DNA from: Microcebus murinus
Taxonomy: Eukaryota; Chordata; Mammalia; Primates; Cheirogaleidae
Direction: 5' to 3'
Assembly: GCF_040939455.1 (NCBI RefSeq)
Contig: NC_134106.1
Location: 71,960,001 to 72,024,000, forward strand
Length of the DNA stretch: 64,000 nucleotides
The position numbers and the translations under genes are program-made. The notes beneath the pieces are model-generated. The model saw only the letters and a program-made list of their open reading frames with translations. It was not told where the DNA came from and did no database searches. Below, piece by piece: positions 25,830 to 38,128 of the stretch (position 1 is its first letter; each line of letters begins with the position of its first letter).

Positions 25830-26490
25830 AAACTGCAGGACCTTCCCGCGGTGGTGGCCCGGTCCTCCCGGAACAACACTCCTGGCGGGGGCAGGTGCGC
25901 CCGGTGGTCCGTAAACACACCGGCGTGAGAGGGCGGGGCCTGCGCGGGAAAAGGTTCCGGGCGGGACGTACCAATGCGCACAGAGGGGTTTCCAGAGGCC
26001 AAGACCGTGTCGCTATCTCCGCGCCCTATGACGAGGCTGAGAAACTGTTCATCCAGCCCTCGGCTACCTGGTCTAGAGCCGAAGTAACAGGGGCTCCTCA
26101 CCCTACAACCGGCTCCTTAAAGATTCTTCCTCCGGCCCCTCAGTCGAGTGGGAGACCCCGGAAATGGGGGCCGGGCGGTACCGGGCAGCCGTGGGGAACA
26201 GAGTGTCCAGTCGTTTACCAATTCTACGACGCCACACACAAATCCACCCGCTCATTTGCCGCCGCTGTGACCCTTACCAGCTCTTTGGGAGGCTTCTCCT
26301 GGGTTTTTCCAAACAGCCCCATGACGAACTAAACTCGTCTTGCCCCTTCTGGCTTTCCGTTCCCTGCGCCTAGGCAGGTCACGGGCAGCCGCCTGGGCGG
26401 GGCGGGCCGAGAGGAAGGGAGGCCAGGCGCCCAGAGAAGGGAGTGGCGGCAGTCGGGGTAGTACGCATGCGCAACGCATGCGCATACTAG
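25830..26490 (-). promoter_or_regulatory. CHMP3: CpG-rich promoter region of CHMP3
   Basis: A GC-rich, CpG-dense stretch in otherwise AT-rich DNA, spanning the start of intron 1, exon 1 and the upstream promoter. Relative to the ATG at 26322, a Sp1-type GGGCGGGGCGGG lies at 26395-26406. Two tandem NRF1-like CGCATGCGCA sites lie at 26464-26473 and 26475-26484. No TATA box is seen, which fits a housekeeping CpG-island promoter. The right boundary is sharp and the following sequence is AT-rich. The factor assignments are motif-based inference. Confidence 0.85.
26278..26322 (-). CDS. CHMP3: CHMP3 coding part of exon 1 (residues 1-15)
   Basis: On the minus strand ATG at 26322-26320 opens MGLFGKTQEKPPKEL and runs 15 codons to a donor GTAAGGG (26277-26271). 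This is the CHMP3 N-terminus; the short hydrophobic MGLF start is typical of CHMP2/3 proteins and inserts into membrane. It ends at a codon boundary and so fits exon 2. It sits inside a GC- and CpG-rich stretch with Sp1-like and NRF1-like sites just upstream, as expected for a constitutive first exon. The 5'UTR continues toward higher coordinates; the transcription start cannot be placed from sequence alone. Confidence 0.95.
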
Positions 26491-27194
26491 ATTTGGGGGG
26501 TGTCTCCGGTAGAAAAGGATTACATCATTGCACACGTTCTGGGAGGGACTGTGTAGAGAGGCTCAAGGTGTGGAAGTTTTTTGTGAGGTGTGGGACTGAT
26601 TGCTGCGAAAGATACATATGTATTGACTACACTTGCTGACTACAGTTGCTCCTGATACTTCACCCAAATTTGTATGTCGTTGCACCAGAAATCTGTATCT
26701 CCACCCAAACGTGTACGTTTACACTTTCCGAACAGCTTCCTCTTTGTGCATGGTAGACACTTCACAGGCAACAAACCAGAAATGAACTCTTCTTCCTCCC
26801 GCCAAACTTATTCCTTCCCTCTGCTGGCACCACCATCACCAATCGCTAAAAACTAGGCGTTGTCTTCTCTCCCCCTCTTCCCAAGCCCCAATGATTCTGA
26901 CTTCTCAATGTGCGGGAACTTCAGCCCTCTCCTTTACGTCCCAGGTGTCGCAGTTTTTGTTAAGGCCATTTCCAACGTGGGTGATACCTACCTGGCATTT
27001 GTCCATATGTGTGTCATCCTATACTCCACGACGACTGTGACCTTAATCAGATTCTCAAAGGAATCTGACTAAAGAGGACTAGACACATTTTAGCAGGGAC
27101 AATCCCTGATTGAACTTAACACAGTAAGCTGATGGTTGATGTCGTTACCTCACCTGATGATAATAAAGAGATCATGTGTTACCTCAGTCCCACA

Positions 27195-27835
27195 CTCTCA
27201 TCTCTGGTGAGAATGTAAAATGGTACAACCACTTTGAAAACATTTTGGCAGTTTCTTAAAATGCTAACCATACGCCTATGTATCCCAGCCATTCCATTCC
27301 TGTTTACCCAAGAGGCGGAAAAAGTGAATGTCCTTACAAGGACTTGCACACAAATGTTCATAGTAGCTCTATATGTAATAACCAAAAACTGGAAATAAGC
27401 CAAATATCCATCAAGTGAATGGATAAACCAATTGTGATAGATCCGTACAGAGAAATAGTACTGAGCAATAAAGAACAAACTATGGATTCCTGCAACAGCA
27501 TAGATGACTCTCAAAATAATTATACTGAGTCAAAGAAGCCAGAAAAAAAAGAATACATACTGTATGATTCCATTTAAATAACATTCTAGAAAATACAAAC
27601 TCATTTATAGTGACAGAAAGTAGATCAGTAGTTGCTAGGGGACAGGAGTGGGGTCAGAAAGAGGCAGGGGAAGGAGGGATTACCAAGAGACACAAAAAGT
27701 TTTGGGCAGTGATGGATAGTAGCTTGATTGTGGTGATAGTTTCACAGATGTATACAATGTAAAGTTTATCAATTTGGACAGTTTAAATAAGTGCAATTTA
27801 TTTTGTGTCAATTATACTTCGATAAAGTTCTCTTT
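27195..27835 (+). repeat. L1M 3' end
   Basis: Old L1 text: 'gagaatgtaaaatggtacaa', 'cagccattccattcctgttt', 'atatccatcaagtgaatgg', 'acagatgtatacaatgtaaa'. The 111-codon minus frame here is a shadow. Confidence 0.8.
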
Positions 27836-27900
27836 AAAAATAGCAGAACATGTTTCATTGTAAAAAGTAAAATCCCCATTCTCACTTCCTCAGGCGAATA

Positions 27901-27955
27901 GGTCTCAGGATTCACACCAACTATTAAATATAAATAGTGTGAATCCTTTGAGACC
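27901..27955. repeat. Imperfect inverted repeat (hairpin)
   Basis: The left arm GGTCTCAGGATTCACAC (27901-27917) pairs with the right arm GTGTGAATCCTTTGAGACC (27937-27955), with a 2-nt bulge. CTATT/AATAG extends the stem in the loop after a 3-nt bulge. Confidence 0.8.
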
Positions 27956-28149
27956 TTCTCCTTTGGAGAATATACTTTTATATATTTTTACTTAATTGGA
28001 ACTATATTATACATATTGTTCTGCAATTTCCTTTTTAAAAATTTTAACATAGATTTTCATCAGTGTCAATAACTGTAGCAATTCATAGCAGGAATGTACC
28101 ATAATTTATTTGACCACTTGCCTTTTATATGATATTAAGTTGTTTTCAG

Positions 28150-28492
28150 TTTTTTTTTTTTTTTTTTTTTTTTTTTTGAGACAGAGTCTCACTTTGTTGT
28201 CCAGGCTAGAGTGAGTGCCGTGGCGTCAGCCTAGCTCACAGCAACCTCAAACTCCTGGGCTTGAGTGATCCTTCTGCCTCAGCCTCCCGAGTAGCTGGGA
28301 CTACAGGCATGCGCCACCATGCCCGGCTAATTTTTATATATATATCAGTTGGCCAATTAATTTCTTTCTATTTATAGTAGAGACGGGGTCTCGCTCTTGC
28401 TCAGGCTGGTTTTGAACTCCTGACCTTGAGCAATCCGCCCGCCTCGGCCTCCCAAGAGCTAGGATTACAGGCGTGAGCCACAGCGCCCGGCC
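28150..28492 (-). mobile_element. Lemur-type Alu (aagagctagg variant)
   Basis: Full dimer with a poly-T of about 28. Target duplication 'tgttttcagttttt' on both sides. It carries the uncommon 'cccaagagctagg' variant also found at 55039-55374. Confidence 0.95.
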
Positions 28493-28746
28493 TGTTTTCA
28501 GTTTTTTACTCATAAATAATTCTGCAAACATAGGCACAGTTAAAAATTTTAAATTTACTACCAATATCCTCAATACAGATTGTATTCTTGTGAACTCCTA
28601 CCAATAGAGTGTACCAGCGCTCTATTCTCTAAATCCTTGCTAGCAATAAATATTATAAATCTTTTAAATTTTTGCCAGCCTAAGGGTATAAAATATTGCT
28701 TAATTTTCATTTCTCTGATTAGCAGTCTGGATGAGCATCTTTTCTT

Positions 28747-28800
28747 TATATTTGTTGGCCATTTGAATTTCTGTATATTTGTTGGCCATTTGAATTTCTT
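28747..28800. repeat. 27-bp tandem duplication
   Basis: The unit beginning 'tatatttgttggccattt' occurs twice in a row (28747-28773 and 28774-28800), differing only at the last base. Confidence 0.95.
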
Positions 28801-29746
28801 CAGTGACTCGCCTCTTCATACATTTTGCCCATTTTCCACTGAATTATCTTCCTTCCTTCCATGTTTTTTGTATGTAAAAGAATCTTTATTGTTACATTTT
28901 AGGTAATAGTTATTTCTTTAAACTAATGTTCATCAATGGAATGATGCTCAAGTATTTTCTGCCCATTCTATGAAATACTATGCAAAATACAAAAATTTTT
29001 AAGTATAATCTCATGTATGTAAAAATTTCATACAAACATGATTGAACAAGTATGGAAGAAGAGTTCAAATGACATCCACAAACTTTAACAATGGTTACAA
29101 AGGGGGAATGAAATAAAATGGCCAGTGAGTAAGAGGGACTGTTGCATTTTATGCTATATACTTCCATATTATTTGACCTTTGTGCAATGTCAGTGTATTT
29201 ATTTTTAAATAAGTTAATGAAAACTATCATATTAATTAACTCCATGGAATACCTGACTGCTGAGTAGCACCTGTGTTATTTAGGAAGCCTTTATCCTGTG
29301 TCTTTGTGCCCTGCAGCTGTTACAGGTGGCCCATATATTATGCATCTTGGGCTGAAAATCGTACTACTATACTCATGGTTTCTTCCAAGCTTGTGCTATT
29401 GATGGCATCCTCCAAAGGTAGATTTACATTTTGATTCAAGCCAATCCAGTTATTCTGTGAGCTAGATGTGCCTGTGTAACTCCAACTTTCTGATTTGTGA
29501 AATTGTCATCACCTGCCAGCCCTTCCCAATTTAGGTCCATGATTGTTTTGCTTTGAGTCTTCTCTCCTAGAAGATTTGTTTGGTTCGTTGTGTTTTTTTT
29601 TTTTTTCTTTTTTCAATAAAATGTTCCCAATAGGCTGATTGCTAGCAAGGTAGCAGATAGAAAATCTAGTGGGAAGTTTTTTTTGTTTGTTTTGTTTTTA
29701 TGGTCATGTCCACAGCAAATGAGAAACTGCATTCTAAAAGCCTTGG

Positions 29747-30052
<306 letters not shown>

Positions 30053-30384
30053 TTAAATAAAACCCTTGGTAATGACCATGTTTACCTTTTAGAGATAAAA
30101 TTCTCAGCACCAGATAATTTTGTGTTAGAAAAGTCTTGAATTATTAGTGACTTTTGAAGTATCAGGAGTTCTCTCCTTCTTGAAAAAATTTCTTCTCATG
30201 CCTTCCAGGACACTCTCCTTTCCTGGGTTTCCTTCTAAGTCCCTTCCTTCCATTTTAATGTGAAGGAGTTCTTTGAAAATGTGGCTAATTTTTTAAGTCT
30301 CCTTCACCACATCCTTCTTCCTTTTATTGAGAAAGAACTATGAGTCAGCAATTTTTCAAGTAGGAGGATACTGGGCTGCCCATT

Positions 30385-30700
30385 AGTCAACAATATTTAT
30401 CAAATGCCTACTATGTGTCAGGCATTCTATGGGCTTTAGTAAAACAACTGTGAACAAAAAAAGAACCTCATACAATCTGATGAGAAGGACAGGTATTAAA
30501 AATGGTTATAAATAAAATTGAGTGCATTACTATAAATGTGCAAAATCCTGACTGTGAGAACATGGTGATCAGTGACTGTTCCCGAGCAGGTGATGTATAA
30601 GCTGAGACCTGAAGGATGAGCTAGCAGAGAGAGGAAGACTATCCAGAGCAAAAGAAACAGCATGTACCAAAGAGCCTTTCCAGTTTCTGGGTAGGGGTTT
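30385..30700 (-). repeat. L2 3' end, antisense
   Basis: Starts 'tttatcaaatgcctactatg' and runs to 'gctgagacctgaaggatgag' and 'gcaaaagaaacagcatgta', the antisense L2 order. Confidence 0.7.
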
Positions 30701-31772
30701 TAGGCCACAGGCATTTCAGATCCTTAAAGGTGCATTTAGTCTAAAGTTGATGATCAAAGGCAGAGGGGCCTAACAGGGTGTGGAGGCAGGTTTGATTTGA
30801 CACATGGCCTCTCAATGAGATACAGAGCCCACAGGTACTGACAGAGCCCTGTAAACACCTCAGTGCCATTCACCTAGAAGGACACTGTATATCTTCCTTC
30901 CACAGTTTTTCAGACTCCACCCTCAGAGCAATATGTACTCTCCACTTGTGTCCTGATATTGCCTTGGCATTGGACAAAGCACTCCCTAGCTGCAGCTGGG
31001 GCTGTAGTTTGTCCTTCCTACATAGACCCCAGGAAGCAAGGCACAGATCCTCCCACCTGCTAAGACTCACACATCTGAGGGTGTGGGAAGAACTAAGTGA
31101 GCAGGCATTCTAGCTCTTGGCTCCTGCCAAACACAGCAAGTGTTTAACAGGATCACACTCCCCTGCCATATGTTCATGTAGACGTTTATTCACACACATT
31201 TTCAAAGGCTCTATGTGCATTCTCCTCCTGATCCCTGAAAATATTATAAATAGATGCATATCCTTGACTTGAGAGGCACACCAATGCCTGTGCCTTAAAA
31301 TCATTCCCTGAATTTGAAATGAAAAATAGAAATAAATGAAAAACAGAAAGGACTGTTTTTCCTTCATATCCCAGTTTGTTCTTGCTCATTTCACTAAGAT
31401 ATCCACTCTTAGGACACTTCCTGGCTCACAAGTGATCCCCATTTGCCAGGTAGATTGTTAATTGAAATGCTTTGGGCAAGAAATCACAACCCAATTCCTG
31501 GCAAAAATTTTTGCCTAATAAAGCCAAGATACACCTTGTATTATACAACAGATGGCCCCCGGAAATGTTAGATATAAACCAATCTTTGGAAATTAAATTC
31601 CCTCCCATGACTTACATAATAATTTAGAGTGTGTTTGTTTTCATTTCTGACTAAACTTCAGGACCAAGGGGGTCCTAACCCACAGCTTATGTCTTGTGAT
31701 AAGGCAAAGACAGACCTTGAGTCATCTCCTAACCATTTCCAACTTTCCTCCATGAACCTAACAAGGATCCTT

Positions 31773-32115
31773 GTGTTAGTTTCCTAGGACTGCTATGACA
31801 AAGTACCACAAACTGTGTGGCTTAAAATAACATAAATTTAGTTTTTCAAAGTTCTGGAGGCTGGAAGCCCAAAATCAAGGTGTTAGCAGGGCCGTGCTCC
31901 CTCTGAGGCTCTGGGTTTACTCTGTCCTTGCCTCTTCCTGGCTTCTAGTGATGGCTGCCAATCACTGGAATTCCTTGGCTTGCAGCTGCATCACTCTAAT
32001 CTGCTATGAACATATGGTAATTACCCTATTTCCAAATAAGGTTTCATTATAAGGTACTAGGGGTTAGGACTTCAAGATCAGCTTTTGAAAGGGCATAGTT
32101 CAACCTATAACAACC
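31773..32115 (-). repeat. MLT1 solo LTR, antisense
   Basis: 'tgttagtttcctaggactgc' at one end, 'agttctggaggctggaagcc', and 'gttcaacctataaca' at the other. It is a complete solo LTR. Confidence 0.85.
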
Positions 32116-32463
32116 CTCATATATACACATGGGTGCCTCACTTGAAAGAAAAAAAAGAAGAGTGACAGAAGGTAGGGGAAGAATGGCTAGCCAAATCCTT
32201 TAAAAATAAACCAACATCTGTCCTCTATGATGGGCCCCAAAGTAGTGATAGTCTTCACTTGGGAAGGGAAAGTAGATCTCTCAAGGCTGGCTCTAGCTTG
32301 AAGGTTGCCCCTTCCCTGGGGGAATCACAATAATCACTGTGGCTACCCCACCTTGCCCTGTAGAGCATCATTTCTACCACTAAAGCTCCTCTCATGGGGG
32401 ATTTATGTGTCTTCCTTTATTTCCCCAAGCAAACACAAAGCCTAAAGTTTTGTTAAAAATCCA

Positions 32464-32498
32464 ACCTGAATATTTAAATAATATTTAAATATTCAGGT
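32464..32498. repeat. 35-bp near-perfect palindrome
   Basis: ACCTGAATATTTAAATA (32464-32480), one central A, then its exact reverse complement (32482-32498). All 17 pairs match. Confidence 0.98.
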
Positions 32499-32694
32499 CT
32501 CCAAAAACAGTATCAGAATTAGAAGAGTAACATGCAACTTACACATTCAACATTACTGGGGAATGGGTGTTCTAAAAACCCACTACAAACACAGGGAGAA
32601 ATTTGATGAAAATACAACCAGAATTATTTTATGTGCATGGATGATCTCTTTAAAAAGAGAAATCAGGAATGTATGCTGATAACAGGAAACTAGG

Positions 32695-33105
32695 ACCTTA
32701 TTTGTGTAATTTTTTAAAAAAATGTAATAAAATCTATACACAGTAAAGTACATAGATCTTAAGTGTACAATATGATGAATTTTTTACATATGTATATATC
32801 TATAAAAGCAGTATGTAGATCAATATTAAAAATATTTCCAAAATCTAAAAAAGCTCCCTGTGGTTGGTGTAGCATTTGGAAATTAAAAAAAAAAAGAAAA
32901 GAAAAAAGGCTCCCTCAGTCCATTCTCAGTGAATACTCTTAAAAGAAAATCATTATTCTGACTTCTTTTTTTAAATTTTTTTTAAATTTCAGCATATTAT
33001 GGGGGTACAAATGTTAAGGTTATATTGTTCTGACTTCTATCTGCATAGGTTAGTTTTGCCTGTTCTTGAACTTCATGAAAATGGAATAAAATAGCATGTT
33101 TGGTT
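32695..33105 (-). repeat. L1M 3'UTR-like fragment, antisense, with a micro-insertion
   Basis: 'aatctatacacagtaaagta' and 'cataggttagttttgcctgt' are antisense L1M-type text. It is split by an L1-tail insertion at 32967-33027. Confidence 0.5.
32967..33027 (-). mobile_element. Extremely truncated lemur L1 tail
   Basis: Only about 40 bp of L1 3' end ('gcatattatgggggtacaaa', the complement of the tail at 60700 and 61880) plus a T-rich run. Flanked by the duplication 'ttctgacttct'. Confidence 0.85.
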
Positions 33106-33539
33106 TTAATGTTTGGGCAGGGGAACAGGAGGCAAAGGCTTTTGGCTAAGCAAAGTGATGAAGAAAAATTGAGATCCCCTGAAGTCGACAGTTTTGAAGT
33201 CTCATCCTCAGTGAAAAGACAGACTACAGAAAAAAATATCTGTCTGCTACAAAGGGAGGCAACAAGATAATGTTTGTCTCAAGCTGCAGCTCTGGTGAAA
33301 AATTAAAAGTAGAGGTTTTCTTGAGAAACTGTAATAATAAGGCTGCCCTCATGGTTAAGTTTATACTACCTCCATAGAACTGGAAATTCCAAACCTAGAT
33401 ATTAATTTAAATTGCTCCTAGATTTATAACATCATGAGTACTTGGCAGAAGCAATGAAGGCTCTTTTTGAATAAACATACCCCAAATCCAGGAACTATAT
33501 TATTTCTACAAAGTAAGATCAACAAAAATTTCCAAATAT

Positions 33540-34846
33540 ACAAGGAGACAAACATCTATGGCCAAGAGTAAATTTAAAAAGCAGCACAATTATGCTCCAA
33601 AGCACTTCAGATATTAGAATTCTCAAATGTAGAATATAAAATGTTATACTTAAAATGTTCACAGAAATAAAAGAGGAACTTGAAAAAAAAGAACAGACCG
33701 TAAAAGAATGACCAGGTAAAATTGAAAAAGAATAAAAGAATTTCTAAACATGAAAAATATAATAATTGAAATAAAAAGATTAGTCACTAAATAAACCTCA
33801 ATGAATAAATTAAGCAACAGATTAAACATAACTCAAGAAAAAAATAAGTGAATCAGAAGATATATAGGAATTATGCAAAATAATAATGGAGAGACACTAA
33901 GACATGAGTATATAATTAAGATGATGAGATACAGATGTTAAAATATGAATATCCATTATATGTTTAATTGAAGTTCCAGAAAGATTGAAATGAGAAACTG
34001 GGATAGACAAGATTTTGACAGCATAATGGCTAAGAATCTCTGCAAATTTATTAACATACTAATCTTAAGACTCAGGAATTAATCATGTGTCACTTAATAA
34101 TGGAGATATGTTCTAAGAAATGTGTCATTAGGAGATTTCATTGTTGTGTGAACATCATAGAGTATACTTATATAAACCTGATGGTACAGGTACCTACCTA
34201 GCACACCTAGGCTATATGGTAAAGCCTATTGCTCCTAGGCTACAAACTTGTATAGCATATTACTGTACTGAATACCATAAGAAATTGTAACACAATGGTA
34301 TTTGTGTATCTAAACATAGAAAAGATACAGTAAAAATATGGTATTATAATCATATAGGACTATTGTCATTTATGTCATCAATTGTTGCCTGAAAGTTTAT
34401 TATGTAATGCATAACTGTACATAAATCTCAGGCAGGTTAAATAAAACAGCTACACATTATAGTAGCAGCGCAGAACATCAAAGACATGGAGAAGAGCTTA
34501 AAAGCAACCAGAGAGAAAAGACAGATACATACAAAAGGACAACAATCAGACTGGCAACACCCCCTTCTCAGTAAGTGAAGCTGAAAGAAAGAAAGGAAGC
34601 TGAAAGAAAGTGAAAGAGTATCTCCAAGTGCTGAGGAAAGAAAAAACCAAAACAATTAACTTACAGCCATATGCCCTGCTAAATTATCATTTCTAAATGA
34701 GAATAAAATGAAGACATCTTAAGGGGGGACAAAAACCTAACAACAGACCAAAAAACACCCACTAACCAGCAGAACAACACTAAACAAAATTCTAAAGAAT
34801 GTATTTTAGAAATAGTAACAATGATCTCAGAAGGAAGGTCTTAAAT
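33540..34846 (+). repeat. L1M/HAL1-like fragment split by a Tigger-group element
   Basis: Old L1-type text: 'ttcacagaaataaaagagga', 'gcttaaaagcaaccagagag', 'ccatatgccctgctaaatta'. Confidence 0.55.
34084..34430 (+). repeat. Tigger-group non-autonomous DNA element
   Basis: Starts 'tcatgtgtcacttaataatg', with 'cacacctaggctatatggta' and 'ctcctaggctacaaacttgt' inside, and ends 'atgtaatgcataactgta'. It is a pogo-type MITE. The family name is not assigned. Confidence 0.65.
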
Positions 34847-34847
34847 A

Positions 34848-35286
34848 CCGTGTTTCCCCCCAAAAAAGACAGCGTCTTATATTTATTTTTCCTCAAGAAG
34901 ACAACCTATGGCTTATTTTCAGGGGATGTGTTATTATTTTAAGTACGGTACAACAATCTGCATTTATTCAAATATAGTTAACATCATCTGGAACATCATT
35001 ATAACTCTCCAAACCCTGAATTGCATCCTGAATTTCTTGCGGCTCTATTTCCTTTAGAAACATTGGCCCCAATCTCTCATGTCCAGCAATAGAGCTCTCA
35101 TGGGGCAGATGAGAAGGGCTGCTCTTCTTTACTGCTCCGGGAGGAAATGCATGGGTTGTGCCGATTCGCTGTGTAGTCACATCCATCTTAGGTCTTATTT
35201 TCGGGGTAGGGTTTATATTGTGCAAATGCTTAGAAATCCTGCTAGGGCTTATTTTATGGGTAGGTCTTATTTTCGGGCAAACATGA
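34848..35286 (+). mobile_element. Tc1/mariner-superfamily element, copy 2
   Basis: Same element as 2012-2392, longer. The 5' end is CCGTGTTTCCCCC, the 3' end GGGCAAACATGA, flanked by TA (34846-34847 and 35287-35288). An antisense frame at 35225-34968 ends in an acidic segment (IQDAIQGLESYNDVPDDVNY), which could be the C-terminus of a former transposase. It abuts an MLT1 LTR. Confidence 0.85.
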
Positions 35287-35288
35287 TA

Positions 35289-35703
35289 TTAGTCTTCTCA
35301 GGCTGCTATAACAAAGTACCTAAGACTGGGTGGTTTAAACAACAAGAATTTATTGTCTCACAATTATGGAGGCTAGAAGACCCAGATCAAGGTACTAGCG
35401 ATTTGGTTCCTGGACTCTCTTCCTGGTTTACAGATGACCACCTTCTCACTGTGACCTCACATGGCCCCTTCTCTGTGTACCCATGGTGGGAGAGAGAGAG
35501 AAAGAGAGAGAGAGATCGAGGTCTGAGGGAGTCTCTTCCTGTTCTTATAAGGGCAGCATTAGCTCCATCAGATTATAGCCTTATCCTTATCACCTCATCT
35601 AACTTTAATTACCTCTTTAAAGACCCCATCCCCAAATACAGTCACATTGGGAGTTAGGGCATCAACATCTCTATTTTATGGGGATATAATTCAGTCCATA
35701 ATA
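35289..35703 (-). repeat. MLT1-type solo LTR, antisense
   Basis: 'ctcaggctgctataacaaag', 'aacaagaatttattgtctca' and 'ttcagtccataatacc' in the antisense LTR order. A (GA)n tract lies inside near 35490-35512. Confidence 0.8.
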
Positions 35704-35773
35704 CCCACCATCATGAAGGGAAATTTTTAAGACTTTTCTTTCATCAATTAATAGATCAAAAAGACAACCATTT

Positions 35774-36831
<1,058 letters not shown>

Positions 36832-37262
36832 TGAATAGTGTCTCCCCAAAATTCATGTCTACTCCGAGCCTGCAAATGTGATGTTATTTGGAAAAAGAGT
36901 CTTTGCAGATAAATCAAGTTAAGATGAAATTATACAGGACTAGGGTAGGTCCTAAATCCAGTATGACTGGTGTCTTTATGAGGAAAATTTATACACAGAC
37001 ACACAGGGGAGAAAGCCATGTACAGAGACAGAGATTAGAGTGATGTATCTAAATGCCAAAGAACACCAAAGATGTCTGCAATCACAGACGCTGGAAGAGG
37101 CGAGGAAGGATTCCTCCCTAGAGCCGTCAGAGGGAGTCTGGCCCTCTCAACACTTTGATTTCAGACTTCTAGCCTCAAGAACCACAAGAGAATAAATTTC
37201 TCTTGTTTTAAGCCACCTAAGTTTATGGTAATTTGTTACTAATATATATGACAAGACCGAGA
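36832..37262 (+). repeat. MLT1 solo LTR
   Basis: 'ggttgaatagtgtctcccca', 'tgttatttggaaaaagagtc', 'tttcagacttctagcctcaa' and 'gaataaatttctcttg' in sense order. Confidence 0.85.
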
Positions 37263-37297
37263 TGACTGAGATGTTAGAATTATCTAATAAAGATTTT

Positions 37298-37765
37298 TAA
37301 AATTTATTTTTTTCTTTTAATTTTTTTTCTGTTAAGGAATCTTTGTGATCTACAATAAAATTTATTTTTGATTGACAAAATTGTGTATATTTATGGTGTA
37401 CAAAGTGATGTTTTGGAATATGTATACATTGTGGAATGGCTAAATTGAGCTAATCAACATATGTATTACCTCACATATGTATTCTTTTTTGTGTGTGTGA
37501 TGAGAACACTTAAAATCTACCCTTACCAATTTTCAAGCATACAATACATTGTTATTAACTACAGTCACCAGGTTGTACAATATATCCTTTGAATGTATTC
37601 CTCCTGTCAAACTAAAATTTTGTGTCCTTTGGCCAACATTTCCCCAATCCTCCTCCCCCTACCCTAATCCCCTGGAAACCATCATTTTATTCCTTGCTTC
37701 TATGAGTTTGATGTTTGTTTTATATTCCATACTGTTTTCTATAATGGCTGTACTCTAACAAAGAT
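37298..37765 (-). mobile_element. L1 3' end (L1PB/L1MA-like), antisense
   Basis: Antisense L1 3'UTR: 'attgtgtatatttatggtgt', 'ctaatcaacatatgtattac', 'ctggaaaccatcattttatt'. Flanks 'tctaataaagatttttaa' and 'tctaacaaagatttttaa' are its target duplication. Confidence 0.85.
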
Positions 37766-37802
37766 TTTTAAACAGTTATGATTTTTAAAAATGCTTCAAC
37801 AA

Positions 37803-38128
37803 GCCGGGCGTGGTGGCTCACGCCTGTAATCCTAGCACTTTGGGAGGCCGAGGCGGGCGAATTGCTCAAGGTCAGGAGTTCGAAACCAGCCTGAGCGAGA
37901 CCCCGTCTCTACCAAAAATAGAAATAATTGACCAACTAAAAATATATATACAAAAAATTAGCCGGGCATAGTGGTGCATGCCTGTAGTCCCAGCTACTCC
38001 GGAGGCTGAGGCAGTAGGATCGCTGAGCCCCGGAGATTGAGGTTGCTGTGAGCCAGGCTGACGCCACGGCACTCACTCTAGCCTGGGCAACAAAGTGAGA
38101 CTCTGTCTCAAAAAAAAAAAAAAAAAAA
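37803..38128 (+). mobile_element. Lemur-type Alu
   Basis: Full dimer; duplication 'aatgcttcaacaag' on both sides. Confidence 0.95.

Larger units (their letters stand above)
27960..28900 (-). repeat. L1M-like antisense fragment split by an Alu
   Basis: Antisense L1-like text ('taattttcatttctctgatt', 'gatgagcatcttttctttat', 'gttggccatttgaatttct'). The Alu at 28150-28492 interrupts it. Confidence 0.6.

Noticed and set aside
25826..26332. 168-codon plus-strand open frame in the CpG island
   Set aside because: GC-rich sequence lacks stops by chance. It is antisense to CHMP3 exon 1 and shows no known protein features.
26252..26535. Minus-strand frames of 68-77 codons overlapping CHMP3 exon 1
   Set aside because: They are out of frame with the recognised CHMP3 start; shadows of 5'UTR and promoter sequence.
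35079..35657. 192-codon plus-strand open frame
   Set aside because: It runs from the mariner-type element into an antisense MLT1 LTR and so is a chance fusion of two repeats.
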